From Eubacterium_U album (lineage in GTDB: Bacteria > Bacillota > Clostridia > Lachnospirales > Lachnospiraceae), in assembly GCF_025336545.1 (NCBI RefSeq), contig NZ_JAODBU010000012.1:1-64000 (forward strand): a stretch of DNA of 64,000 nucleotides, in the 5' to 3' direction. Positions 16,396-25,154 of the stretch are shown in pieces; the first letter of the stretch is position 1, and every line of letters starts with the position of its first letter. A program made the position numbers and the translations under genes. The notes beneath the pieces were generated by a model. That model did no database searches and was not told the DNA's origin. It saw only the letters and a program-made list of their open reading frames with translations.

Positions 16396-17373
16396 ATGAA
16401 GGAATTAATAACAATTATTGTGCCTGTGTATAATGTTGAAAGACAAATAACTAGGTGTATAAAGAGTTTATTGGAACAAACATATGAAAATATTGAAATT
16501 CTGTTAGTTGATGATGGGTCGACAGATCAATCTTTAGAAATATGTAAGAAATATGAAAAAGTTGATAATAGAATAAATGTTATAACAAAGAAAAATGGAG
16601 GTGTGTCATCTGCAAGAAATTGTGGAATAAAAAATGCAAAAGGTAAGTATGTATGTTTTTTTGATTCGGATGATTGGGTAGATAAAGATATATGTAAAAA
16701 ATTAATGACTAGGGCAAAAGAAACTAATGCACAGATGGTTATATGTGGATTCTCAGAAATAAAAGAAGACGGACAAAAAAAAGACCACTTCCCTTGTAAA
16801 AAAGAAGACGAGTTATGTGAAGATTATTTAAAAATTTGTAAGGATATTGTTATAACGCGAATTGTAAATTCACCATGTAATAAATTATTTTTGAGAGAAA
16901 AAATCAGTAAGCTATTCAATCTAAATAGGAATATGGGGGAGGATATGGAGTTTAATTTAGAGTATATTAAAAATATTTCTAAAATTGCATATCTCCGTGA
17001 GTGTTTGTATTTTTATGATGTTACAGTAGAAGGATCTTTAACAAAGAACATAGATTTACAAATAAATGCAGCAGTAGAAAACAATGAGATTAGACAAGAG
17101 TTCTTTAGAAGTCTGAATATTCCAGAAGAACAGATATATGATGAATATTATAATAGTTTTATATCAATTTTGTTTAGTGTATATCTGAATCAAAGAAGTG
17201 AATTTAAGAGAGTATTTAATCGATTATTAAAAGAAGGTAAATATGAACTGGTTGCAGAAAAAATAAAACCTTCTGGATATAAAGAAAAGATAATTAGAAT
17301 GGCGATAAAATATAAATCTAGTTATTGCTTGAAAAAATTATGCCAATTAAAGGCAAGAAGGAGAAACAAATGA
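16396..17373 (+). CDS. Glycosyltransferase family 2
   Basis: This 325-residue GT-A enzyme opens ITIIVPVYNVERQITRCIKSLL, with LVDDGSTDQS and FFDSDDWVDKD as nucleotide and metal sites. It keeps the NMGEDMEFNLEY segment often seen in capsule GT2 enzymes. Its stop codon overlaps the start of the third pyruvyl transferase gene (ATGA). It resembles the GT2 at 13529 in layout but is clearly diverged. Confidence 0.9.
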   Translation: MKELITIIVPVYNVERQITRCIKSLLEQTYENIEILLVDDGSTDQSLEICKKYEKVDNRINVITKKNGGVSSARNCGIKNAKGKYVCFFDSDDWVDKDICKKLMTRAKETNAQMVICGFSEIKEDGQKKDHFPCKKEDELCEDYLKICKDIVITRIVNSPCNKLFLREKISKLFNLNRNMGEDMEFNLEYIKNISKIAYLRECLYFYDVTVEGSLTKNIDLQINAAVENNEIRQEFFRSLNIPEEQIYDEYYNSFISILFSVYLNQRSEFKRVFNRLLKEGKYELVAEKIKPSGYKEKIIRMAIKYKSSYCLKKLCQLKARRRNK

Positions 17374-18455
17374 AAAAAATAGGAATTATGACATTTCATA
17401 CTGCTTACAATTATGGTGCAGTATTACAAGCATATGCATTACAGAATACGTTGATTGAACTTGGAAAAGAAAATGAAATAATTGATTATAAATGTCCAAC
17501 TTTTATTTCGGACTATTCAACTATTAAAGTAAACAAGGGAATAAAACCTTTCATAAAAAGTGTTCTTAATAGTTTGACTACTGTAAAATTAAAAAAACAG
17601 TATGATGAGTTTGCTCAACATAATTTGATTTTAAGTAAAGAAAAATATAACACTATAGATGAATTAAGAAAAGCAAATTTAAAATATGATATGTTTATAA
17701 CAGGAAGTGATCAAATATTTGATCCTAAATGTGCCGGGTTTGATCCAAGCTATTTTTTAACATTTGTAAATTCAGAAAAAAGAAAAATTTCATATGCTGC
17801 AAGCTTTGATAAAATGGAACTACCAGATAATTTGATTGATGAATATAAAAGCAGGATTGAAAGATTTGACTATTTATCTTGCAGAGAGCAGGAGGGAGCA
17901 GATATATTAAAACCTTATGTAAATAATAAAATTTATGTTAATGCAGATCCTACGTTGTTGCTTAGTTCAAAAGAATGGGATAAAATTGCAGATGAAGTAG
18001 AATTTTCAAATTATATATTTGTTTATCCTGTAGGAGTATCAAAGAAAATGATTGATTTTGCAAAAAAAATTGCAAAAAAGAATAATTGGAAGGTAGTATA
18101 TTTGGATAGAAATTTGAAATGGCATGATCCAGAAGTAACTTTTTTGCAGATAGCGGGACCGAGTCAATTTATTGGACTGATAAGGAATGCAAATATGGTA
18201 GTAACAAATTCCTTTCATGGTGCGGTTTTTTCAATTATATATCATAAACAATTATATGTGGAATTTAAAGAAAATGGAAATGGAAATGCAAGAGTACAAA
18301 ATCTTATGACGCTATTGGGGGTTCCAAAGCATGCGATGGAACGCTTAAATCCAAATGATGATTATCCAAACGACGAAGATTGGGATAAAATAGATAATAA
18401 TATCCTTAAGGAAAGAAAACACGCTATTGAATATTTAAAAAATGCGCTAGAATAA
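17370..18455 (+). CDS. Polysaccharide pyruvyl transferase family protein (copy 3)
   Basis: The 361-residue product opens KKIGIMTFHTAYNYGAVLQ, has ITGSDQIFDP in the middle and VTNSFHGAVFSIIY with the conserved histidine. Of the three family members in the locus it is the most diverged, closer to the general pyruvyl transferase form with YADPTLLLSSKEW-like spacing. The start at 17370 overlaps the previous stop (ATGA) and has AAGGAG nearby; an in-frame upstream start inside the GT2 gene is less likely. The donor would be phosphoenolpyruvate; the acceptor is unknown. Confidence 0.87.
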   Translation: MKKIGIMTFHTAYNYGAVLQAYALQNTLIELGKENEIIDYKCPTFISDYSTIKVNKGIKPFIKSVLNSLTTVKLKKQYDEFAQHNLILSKEKYNTIDELRKANLKYDMFITGSDQIFDPKCAGFDPSYFLTFVNSEKRKISYAASFDKMELPDNLIDEYKSRIERFDYLSCREQEGADILKPYVNNKIYVNADPTLLLSSKEWDKIADEVEFSNYIFVYPVGVSKKMIDFAKKIAKKNNWKVVYLDRNLKWHDPEVTFLQIAGPSQFIGLIRNANMVVTNSFHGAVFSIIYHKQLYVEFKENGNGNARVQNLMTLLGVPKHAMERLNPNDDYPNDEDWDKIDNNILKERKHAIEYLKNALE

Positions 18456-18467
18456 AAGGAAATTAAT

Positions 18468-19706
18468 ATGCAATTAGATATATTTAAAAATAAAAAAATA
18501 CTTGTTATTGTACCACATCCTGATGATGAAATAAATCTGGCAGGAGCGTTAATTGCTTCTGCCAATAATATTGCTGAGAGCATACATACTGCGGTGATGA
18601 CAAATGGAGACTATTACGGAATGTATAGCAGAAGATTAATGGAGATAGATGGTTCAATAAGGAAATTAGGAATTGTATCTGAAAATTTAATATATTTGGG
18701 TTATCCTGAAGCAGATTTTGCATCAGCAGATTTTGAGGGGGGGAAAAATATAATATCATATAGAGGTTTAAAACATACATATGCATTAAAAGAAAAACCA
18801 GAATATCATTGGTTAAAAACAGGAGAACATGCTTTAATAAATTATAAAAATATAAAAAGTGATATAGAAGCATTAATATCAGATATACAGCCAGATATTA
18901 TTGTTTATAACGGAAACGATAAGCATGAAGCTCATATTTTGTTATGTAATATTGTTGAAGCGATAATTAAAGAATCGCCACAAATAGTAGGATTAGCGTT
19001 AAAAGGCTTTTGCTATGAAACAGCATGGAAAGCACCAAGAGACTATTATGCACAAAATATTTTATCATGTTGCAGAGGAAATGTGACCAATATATATGAC
19101 AAAGAATGGGGACAGAGAATGAGATTTCCAGTAGACAAAACATGTAGATCAAGAGTTATATGGAATAATAAAATTTATAAAGCTTTAAATGAGCATGCTT
19201 CTCAGATTGCAACGATTAATGCAAAAAGTATTATAAACAGTGACTTTTGTTATTGGATATCGGCAAGAAATATAGATATTCAACCGTATATAAAATTGTG
19301 TTTTAAAGAAGATTTTGTATATGATTTGAAAATAAAAAGAGATGTTGAATTAAATGAAATTTTGGTGTACGAATATGATGGTGAAAAGAGTAGAATAAGA
19401 CCATTAAATGAGTTCATTGTTAAGACAAGTGGAGATATTGTATATGAAAAAGGAAAACTCAAATGGAAAGGCAAGCGTAGAAAGGGAAAAATATTCGTAG
19501 AAACAAAAGATGGGAAAAGCGATGATAATATTGGAATAGAACTAATCTCATCATACAAAAGTATTATTAATAAATGCTGTAGAAATTTGGAAAAAATCAT
19601 TGATAAAATATGGTTTATTACATATAGAAAAATGTATAGATATTTTTTGAAAGTTTATTGTATAAAAAAAGAGAATTTGGACGACAAGACAAATTATAAT
19701 ATGTAA
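18468..19706 (+). CDS. PIG-L/LmbE family deacetylase with C-terminal extension
   Basis: Residues about 8-230 form a PIG-L (LmbE) deacetylase: the zinc-binding PHPDDE motif is at 16-21 and a second ligand region NDKHEAH at about 150. These zinc enzymes remove N-acetyl groups from sugars such as GlcNAc derivatives. At 412 residues the protein is far longer than the usual 220-250; the extra 180 residues are basic and beta-rich with no motif I recognise. It may add a free amine to the repeat unit or its precursor. AAAAGGAAA precedes the ATG. Confidence 0.85.
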   Translation: MQLDIFKNKKILVIVPHPDDEINLAGALIASANNIAESIHTAVMTNGDYYGMYSRRLMEIDGSIRKLGIVSENLIYLGYPEADFASADFEGGKNIISYRGLKHTYALKEKPEYHWLKTGEHALINYKNIKSDIEALISDIQPDIIVYNGNDKHEAHILLCNIVEAIIKESPQIVGLALKGFCYETAWKAPRDYYAQNILSCCRGNVTNIYDKEWGQRMRFPVDKTCRSRVIWNNKIYKALNEHASQIATINAKSIINSDFCYWISARNIDIQPYIKLCFKEDFVYDLKIKRDVELNEILVYEYDGEKSRIRPLNEFIVKTSGDIVYEKGKLKWKGKRRKGKIFVETKDGKSDDNIGIELISSYKSIINKCCRNLEKIIDKIWFITYRKMYRYFLKVYCIKKENLDDKTNYNM

Positions 19707-19774
19707 AAAATAATGTTAAAATATTATAAAAAGAACGATAAAAATTTTTTTGTTGTTTTAAAGGAGATAGATGG

Positions 19775-21295
19775 ATGAAATCTAAATTAGCGAAAAATAT
19801 AGTAACAGGTTTTGGGGGACAATTAATTGCGATTGTCTTAGGACTTATTGTACCTAGATTATTAATTACAAATTACGGTTCGGATGTAAATGGATTGTTA
19901 AGTACAGTTACTCAAATTTTTACATATATGGCTCTTCTAGAGGCAGGAATAGGACAAGCTGCAAAAAATGCGTTATATAAACCAATAAACGAAAAAAATG
20001 TAACAGAAATTAATAATGTAATTTCGGTTGCACGTAGTTATTTTCGAAGAATCACTTTATTATATGGTATTGGAGTAATATTATTATCAATAATTTTACC
20101 ATTTGTTTTGAAAACAAATATAGATAGTTTTACAGTTTTTTTAATAGTAATGTTTGAAGGATTGTCGGGAGTTGTTTCATTTTATTTTATCCAAACACCT
20201 TCGATATTAATAAGTGTTGATGGTAAAAATTATGTTAATAACGAAATTACATTGGTAAATAAAATAGTAAGTTATATAATTAAAATTGTAATGGCAAGTA
20301 TGGGAATAAAAATAGTATTTTTACAGTTCGCATATTTTTTGATTACGATAGCTAAGGTATTCTTTTATGAATATTATTTTAGGAAAAAGTATAAATGGAT
20401 AAAATTTCAAAAATGTAAAAAAGAGGAAAAATTAAAAGATAGAAATTCATATATAATTACTGAAATAGCATGGACCATTTTTTCATCCACAGATATGATT
20501 GTTTTATCTATGTTTGTTAGTACACAATTATCAAGTGTATATTCAATTTACAATATGATATTTGTCAATCTAAATATGTTGTTAAGTGCTGTTTATAATA
20601 GTTTAAATTATATGTTGGGTTATTCATATCATGGTGGTATAAAAAAATATGAAAAAATGCATGATTCGTTTACTACCATTTTTCTTGGAATTATGACAAT
20701 TTTGATGTCGGTTTGTTATATATTGACTGTACCATTCGTTAATTTGTATACAAGAGGAGTAACTGATATTAATTATAACTATAATCAATTACCATTATTG
20801 TTCTGTCTAGTACAATTATTGTCGTGGTCAAGATATGTGAGTGGAAATTTGACAGGGTTGGCAGGATATGCAAAAGAAACAAGTTATATATCTTTAGTGG
20901 AAGCGTTATTAAATGTGTCGCTATCTATTTTATTGGTACATAAGTTTGGAATTGTAGGAGTACTTTTTGCAACGGTAATAGCATTACCTTTAAAGATTAT
21001 TTGGTGTTCATATGTATCGGATAAAAAGGTTATGCATAGATCTTATTTAAAAACAATATCTATTATAGGGATAAATTTTGTTTTTTTTGCAGTAGTTGTG
21101 ATTGGCTCAAAGTTTTTGAAACCAATGATTAATAATTATTTGCAGTTTGCAGTGTGGGGGGTAATGTTAACAGTTATATTTGGAGTTATATGTACGAGTT
21201 TGAATTTAGCGGTTAACCGAGAATGTTATAAAATTATAAGGAAGTATATTATAAAAAATGGAAACAAAAGTTTACGCAGCAAGAATCAAAGATAA
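19775..21295 (+). CDS. Wzx-type polysaccharide flippase
   Basis: The 506-residue product has about 12-14 membrane helices and the opening NIVTGFGGQLIAIVLGLIVPRLLI typical of the polysaccharide biosynthesis/MOP exporter family. It continues TYMALLEAGIGQAAKNALYKP, matching flippases of Gram-positive capsule loci. It would move the undecaprenyl-linked repeat to the outer face, before polymerisation by the 14572 protein. AAGGAGATAG precedes the start. The end overlaps the next gene by 38 nt, an unusually long overlap. Confidence 0.9.
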   Translation: MKSKLAKNIVTGFGGQLIAIVLGLIVPRLLITNYGSDVNGLLSTVTQIFTYMALLEAGIGQAAKNALYKPINEKNVTEINNVISVARSYFRRITLLYGIGVILLSIILPFVLKTNIDSFTVFLIVMFEGLSGVVSFYFIQTPSILISVDGKNYVNNEITLVNKIVSYIIKIVMASMGIKIVFLQFAYFLITIAKVFFYEYYFRKKYKWIKFQKCKKEEKLKDRNSYIITEIAWTIFSSTDMIVLSMFVSTQLSSVYSIYNMIFVNLNMLLSAVYNSLNYMLGYSYHGGIKKYEKMHDSFTTIFLGIMTILMSVCYILTVPFVNLYTRGVTDINYNYNQLPLLFCLVQLLSWSRYVSGNLTGLAGYAKETSYISLVEALLNVSLSILLVHKFGIVGVLFATVIALPLKIIWCSYVSDKKVMHRSYLKTISIIGINFVFFAVVVIGSKFLKPMINNYLQFAVWGVMLTVIFGVICTSLNLAVNRECYKIIRKYIIKNGNKSLRSKNQR

Positions 21296-22190
21296 AGAAG
21301 AGCTACTGGCAAGTTCATCGGGTGGTATTTTTACAGCGGTATCTGATTTGGCAATATCGGAAGGAGATGCAATTGTATCTGCAGTATATAATTATAGTAG
21401 CAATAGAAATGAGTTTACATTGTATACTAGTAAGGCAGAAAGAGATAAAGCAAGGGGCTCTAAATATATGCAGGCAATACCTGGAGACTCATACATAACG
21501 GCAGAAGAATGGCTTAAAAATAATAAAGGAAAAGTTTATTTTTTTGGTATGGGGTGTCAAGCAGATGGCTTCAGAAAATTTGCAAAAAGTAGAGGTCTAA
21601 AGGATAGAGTAGTTATAATAGATATTATATGCCACGGTGTACCATCTCCTAAAATATGGAATGATTATATAGGCGGAAAGATAGAATATGTTACATTTAA
21701 GGATAAAACAGATGGTTGGAAGAAACCAAGAGCATTCATAATACGAAATGGGGAAAAAGAAGAAATTTCAGAGTATGATAGGATATTTTATGGAGATTGG
21801 GCGTTAAGACCTTCTTGTTATAAATGCCGTTATGCAACGACAGAAAGAAAAGTAGACATTACAATAGGAGACTATTGGGGAATAGATAGGATTATGCCTG
21901 ACTTTTATTCTCCGGATGGAAATTCATTAGTTCTTATTCATAGTGATAAGGGAATGGAGTTGTGGAAGAAAATTCAAAGCAAATTAGAGTATAAAGAAAG
22001 TGATTTAGTTGAGTGTATTCAACCAAATTTGGCACATCCTACAAATGAACCATTAAATAGAGTTGAATTTTGGAGTGATTATAAAAAGGGTGGGATAGAT
22101 AGAATATTAAAAAAATATGCATCGGAAAAGATGAAAACTAAAATTGTTAAGAAACTTAAAAGAGTGGTCAAAACTATAAAAAATAGATGA
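21258..22190 (+). CDS. FrhB-like protein lacking the ferredoxin module
   Basis: The 310-residue product is the FrhB-like fold alone. It begins METKVYAARIKDKEELLASSSGGIF, exactly where the ferredoxin of the 12297 protein ends and its FrhB part begins. Conserved points include ARGSKYMQAIPGD, YFFGMGCQADGF, DIICHGVPSPKIW and CYKCRYATTERKVDITIGDYWG. The start lies inside the flippase gene. The missing ferredoxin appears as a separate small gene 40 nt downstream (22231). It probably works with that ferredoxin; the redox substrate is unknown. Confidence 0.86.
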   Translation: METKVYAARIKDKEELLASSSGGIFTAVSDLAISEGDAIVSAVYNYSSNRNEFTLYTSKAERDKARGSKYMQAIPGDSYITAEEWLKNNKGKVYFFGMGCQADGFRKFAKSRGLKDRVVIIDIICHGVPSPKIWNDYIGGKIEYVTFKDKTDGWKKPRAFIIRNGEKEEISEYDRIFYGDWALRPSCYKCRYATTERKVDITIGDYWGIDRIMPDFYSPDGNSLVLIHSDKGMELWKKIQSKLEYKESDLVECIQPNLAHPTNEPLNRVEFWSDYKKGGIDRILKKYASEKMKTKIVKKLKRVVKTIKNR

Positions 22191-22230
22191 GTAACATTTA
22201 AAGTGATGTAGTAGTTAGAAGGTGGTGCTT

Positions 22231-22425
22231 ATGATAAATAAGAAAGTTCCTATTTTATATAAATTAAAGGAAGAGTGCTGTGGTTGTTCGGCGTGTTATG
22301 CAATATGTCCAGTGAAAGCTATAAGGATGGAGGAAGACGAAGAAGGATTTGAATATCCATTAATAGATGAACATATTTGCCTGAATTGTAAAAAATGCAT
22401 TATGGTTTGTCCGTTTAAAATTTAG
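22231..22425 (+). CDS. Stand-alone 2x[4Fe-4S] ferredoxin, partner of the FrhB-like protein
   Basis: This 64-residue protein has two complete cluster motifs, C16-C19-C22-C26-P and C50-C53-C56-C60-P. It aligns with the N-terminal ferredoxin of the 12297 FrhB-like protein, including the EDEEGFEYPLID linker. The ATG at 22231 is preferred over two GTGs just upstream because GGTGG sits at proper distance. It ends soon after the second cluster. It may be a true electron carrier split from its FrhB partner, or the 5' remnant of another fused gene. The intact motifs favour function. Confidence 0.8.
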   Translation: MINKKVPILYKLKEECCGCSACYAICPVKAIRMEEDEEGFEYPLIDEHICLNCKKCIMVCPFKI

Positions 22426-22439
22426 AAAATGGAACAAAG

Positions 22440-22469
22440 CTATTCATATAGAAGAAAATAAATGAATAG
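22440..22469 (+). other. Intergenic 8-bp hairpin
   Basis: CTATTCAT pairs with ATGAATAG around a 14-nt loop between the ferredoxin and VanZ-like genes. There is no T-run. It is a possible mRNA stabiliser or weak attenuator. Confidence 0.4.
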
Positions 22470-22493
22470 GATTGATAAATAAGGGAGAAATAA

Positions 22494-23111
22494 ATGAATA
22501 GTATTTATATTGGAATTTGTAAAATAATAAGAAACGTACTTATTGCTCTTTATCAACCATTTGTTGCAACAGTATTTTTTTCGTTCATTGCAATGTTTAT
22601 ATTTATATATGCAAAGGAACATAATTGGGGCAAAAAGGATTTGACAAAAAATATATGTCTGACATGGATATCTTATTTTAAAAAAAGTTGTGAGTTTAGA
22701 AGAGTATTTTTTCTTGTGGTCTGTTCAATGTTAATTTTATCAAGAACGGTTTTTTATAGAGATATATGGACAAATCCATTAAGTGATATTATGGGAGGCT
22801 GGGGATTGTATGACGTAGATGGAAATTTGACTACGGAAGCAATAGAAAATCTTATGTTATTTATTCCATTTACGGTTTTGCTTTTATGGGCATTTAGAAA
22901 GGAACTTTTAGGAGAAAAACCAGAAATAAGAAAGACTCTTTGGATAGCAACTAAAACAGTCGGAATTTTTTCTTTTGGAATCGAGTTTTCTCAATTGTTG
23001 TTCCACCTTGGTACGTTCCAGATATCAGACTTGGTGTACAACACGCTGGGCGGAACCGTTGGCGGCGCGGTGTACTATGTGATATATAGGGTTAGGCATA
23101 AAGGGGAATGA
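22494..23111 (+). CDS. VanZ-like membrane protein
   Basis: The 205-residue product has about five membrane helices and the VanZ family pattern: ENLMLFIPFTVLLLWAF, GIEFSQLLFHLGTFQISDLVYNTLGGTVGG. VanZ raises teicoplanin resistance in enterococci; most relatives, often at the ends of surface-glycan loci, have no proven role. GGGAGA precedes the ATG. The last 100 bp are clearly more GC-rich than the first part, unlike the rest of the locus. Confidence 0.88.
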   Translation: MNSIYIGICKIIRNVLIALYQPFVATVFFSFIAMFIFIYAKEHNWGKKDLTKNICLTWISYFKKSCEFRRVFFLVVCSMLILSRTVFYRDIWTNPLSDIMGGWGLYDVDGNLTTEAIENLMLFIPFTVLLLWAFRKELLGEKPEIRKTLWIATKTVGIFSFGIEFSQLLFHLGTFQISDLVYNTLGGTVGGAVYYVIYRVRHKGE

Positions 23112-23146
23112 TGAATAAGAATGATGTGTGGGCAGGTTTTGTTGGG

Positions 23147-23174
23147 GAGCAGGGCTTGCTCATTTTTTATTTTT
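23147..23174 (+). terminator. Probable terminator of the exopolysaccharide locus
   Basis: GAGCA pairs with TGCTC around GGGCT and is followed by ATTTTTTATTTTT. The stem is short, but the position, 35 nt after the VanZ-like gene, fits the end of the operon. Confidence 0.55.
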
Positions 23175-23373
23175 GCTTTATTTACAAAGAGAGATAACGA
23201 AATATTAAAATTACTAAAAAATATCATACAAAATAATCAAAAATAATACAGATATAAAAGAATATTTGGATTGGTTGGGAGAATAGTATAAAAAATAGAG
23301 CCCTCTAGCTTAGGGTAGTTGTCACCCACCTCCCATACTGGTATGATAGGTACCAGAAGGAAAGGTGATTGAT

Positions 23374-23878
23374 ATGAGTTACGCAAAATATCCAAAGGAA
23401 ATGAAGGAAGCAGTAGTGTCGAGAATAATGTCAGGAGAAGAAACGATAAGTGACATAGGAAGAGACACAGGAATAAACATTAACACGTTGTACAGATGGA
23501 GAGATGCAGCCCAGAAAAAAAGGACTGTCAGCAACTACCAAGTACAAGAATGCTGATAAATGGAGCAGTCAGGACAAGTTCACTGTTGTATTGGAAACAG
23601 CAAATCTGTCGGAAATAGAATTTTCAGAGTATTGCAGACAGAAAGGAATTTATCCAGAACAGGTAAGGGAATGGAAGGAAGCCTGCATTAATGTAAATGA
23701 TAATGCAAAGGAAAACAACACAAGGGCAAATAAGGAACTTCGAGAAATAAAGAAAGAGGAGGAAAAAATAGAGAAGGATCTTGCAAGAAAGGAAAAGGCA
23801 CTGGCAGAAACAGCAGCCCTATTGGTATTGAGAAAAAAAGAAAATGCGATTTGGGGGATGGATGAAGAGGAAGAATGA
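23374..23878 (+). pseudogene. IS3-type orfA (helix-turn-helix), frameshifted
   Basis: The frame starts MSYAKYPKEMKEAVVSRIMSG with a helix-turn-helix (TISDIGRDTGININTLYRW) and stops in frame shortly after an A7 run at 23515-23521. The continuation (GLSATTKYKNADKWSSQDKF, SEYCRQKGIYPEQVREW, then a coiled coil) lies in the +1 frame. Removing one A would restore a single protein of about 168 residues. The ATG at 23374 has AAGGAAAGG upstream. The direction of the shift is wrong for the usual -1 programmed frameshift of IS3 elements, so mutation is more likely. Confidence 0.8.
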
Positions 23879-24635
23879 TCAACGCTTCAGATCGCAGACA
23901 GGCAGTGGAGTTGATCAGTGAGGCAGTTAAGGAAGGAGCAGCCCTGTACAAGGCATGCCGAGAGCTGGGAATAAGTAAGAGAACCTATAACCGTTGGAAA
24001 AACACAGACAACGCTTATATAGACAAACGCACAACATGCGAAAGACCTGAGCCACAAAATAAAATGACACAGGAAGAAAAAGAACAGATATTGGAGATTT
24101 GTAATTCAGAGGAGTTTGCTTCAAAGTCACCGAGTGAAATAGTTCCAATACTAGCAGACATAGGAACATAAAAGAGAGACCATTAGTGTTACATTCAGAC
24201 AATGGAAGCCCAATGAAGGGAGCAACAATGCTGGAAACACTGTATGCCCTGGGAATTACACCGTCAAGAAGCAGACCAAGAGTAAGTAATGATAATGCAT
24301 ATGCAGAGAGTCTGTTTAAGACATTAAAATATGTACCAGACTATCAGCCACAGAGATTTAAAACACTGGATGAAGCCAGAGTGTGGGTGAGGAACTTTGT
24401 GAATTGGTATAACAATGAACATCGTCATAGTGGAATCAATTATGTTACACCAGAGCAAAGACATAATGGAGAAGACCGTGAAATATTGGAAAAACGAAAA
24501 GAAGTGTATACGAAAGCAAAAGAGAAACATCCTGAAAGATGGTCAGGAGAAATAAGGGACTGGAGTTTTTCAGAGGAAGAATGGTTGAATCCAAAGCAGA
24601 AAAAGGAAACAGAAAACGGGGCAAAGGCCTCATAG
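23875..24635 (+). pseudogene. IS3-type orfB transposase with internal deletion
   Basis: The start (MINASDRRQAVELISEAVKEG) overlaps the orfA stop. The frame runs through a HTH_21-like segment (KSPSEIVPILAD) and stops at 24171. Homology resumes in another frame at about 24171 with RPLVLHSDNGSP and continues with NDNAYAESLFKTLKY and WYNNEHRHSGINYVTPEQRH to the end. About 150 residues of the rve integrase core, including the first D of the DDE triad, are missing; the second D and the E remain. The deletion joint is near 24160-24165. Confidence 0.85.
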
Positions 24636-24675
24636 ATTTTAAAGAAAGGAAAGTTGGGAGGGTGACAACCACCCA

Positions 24676-25154
24676 AAAAAATTCCGATTAATAAAAGAAT
24701 GATGTGTCTTGTATTTTTTATAACAGGATAGCGATTTATGAACATTAGAGTACATGGAATTACAGAAATAGATATTCCGTTATATTCAAGATTTGCTTCC
24801 TCGCTATTTGTAATGATAAGACATTTTGAATTCGGGATAAATCCCTGAAGTTTAGTAAAAGCTCTGGTTTCACGTTCGCGTGTGTCTATATATCAAGAAC
24901 TTGCAAACTTACTTGGATTGCAAGTTTTTCGGAAGGAACATAAATACGTTAAAATTGTCTTGCGTACAAGACAAAAATGAATCCGAATTGTTTTCTGTAT
25001 GTATTAATATATGCAGTTATCTTCAATATATTCTCAAGATATAAGTTAATATTCAGTCAAGCAAATAAGATTTGAAAGATATGTTAAATATAGCTTAAAA
25101 TATATGTTATACTTGTAACAAAGATTTAAAGATTTGTGAAAGAGATAAAATGTT
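24676..25154 (+). other. Gene-poor stretch after the IS remnant
   Basis: Only a 37-codon open frame (24738-24851, MNIRVHGITEIDIPLYSRF...) is seen. It has no ribosome binding site and I do not recognise it; it could be the 5' stub of a lost gene. A terminator lies at 24898-24929. The remaining AT-rich 220 bp precede the nucleotidyltransferase gene; a TATACT at 25108-25113 may be its -10 box. Confidence 0.4.
24898..24929 (+). terminator. Rho-independent terminator
   Basis: AACTTGCAA (24898-24906) pairs perfectly with TTGCAAGTT (24918-24926), followed by a T-run to 24929. It has no intact gene directly upstream, which supports loss of a gene between the IS remnant and this point. Confidence 0.8.

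Larger units (their letters stand above)
23311..24675 (+). mobile_element. Decayed IS3-type insertion sequence
   Basis: Imperfect terminal inverted repeats bound the element: 23311-23335 (TAGGGTAGTTGTCACCCACC...) against 24655-24675 (TGGGAGGGTGACAACCACCC...). Inside are an orfA-like and an orfB-like reading frame joined by an ATGA overlap. Both are broken: orfA by a frameshift in an A-run, orfB by an internal deletion that removes the first catalytic aspartate. No clear target-site duplication is seen. It separates the exopolysaccharide locus from the nucleotidyltransferase gene and can no longer move by itself. Confidence 0.85.

Noticed and set aside
23515..23521. Programmed -1 frameshift in the IS3-type orfA
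   Set aside because: Continuation lies in the +1 frame, and orfB is already coupled by an ATGA overlap, so a simple base gain in the A-run is more likely.
23117..24707. 13-bp AAGAATGATGTGT on both sides of the IS remnant as a target duplication
   Set aside because: The left copy is nearly 200 bp outside the terminal repeat and the right copy about 20 bp outside; IS3 elements make 3-5 bp duplications.
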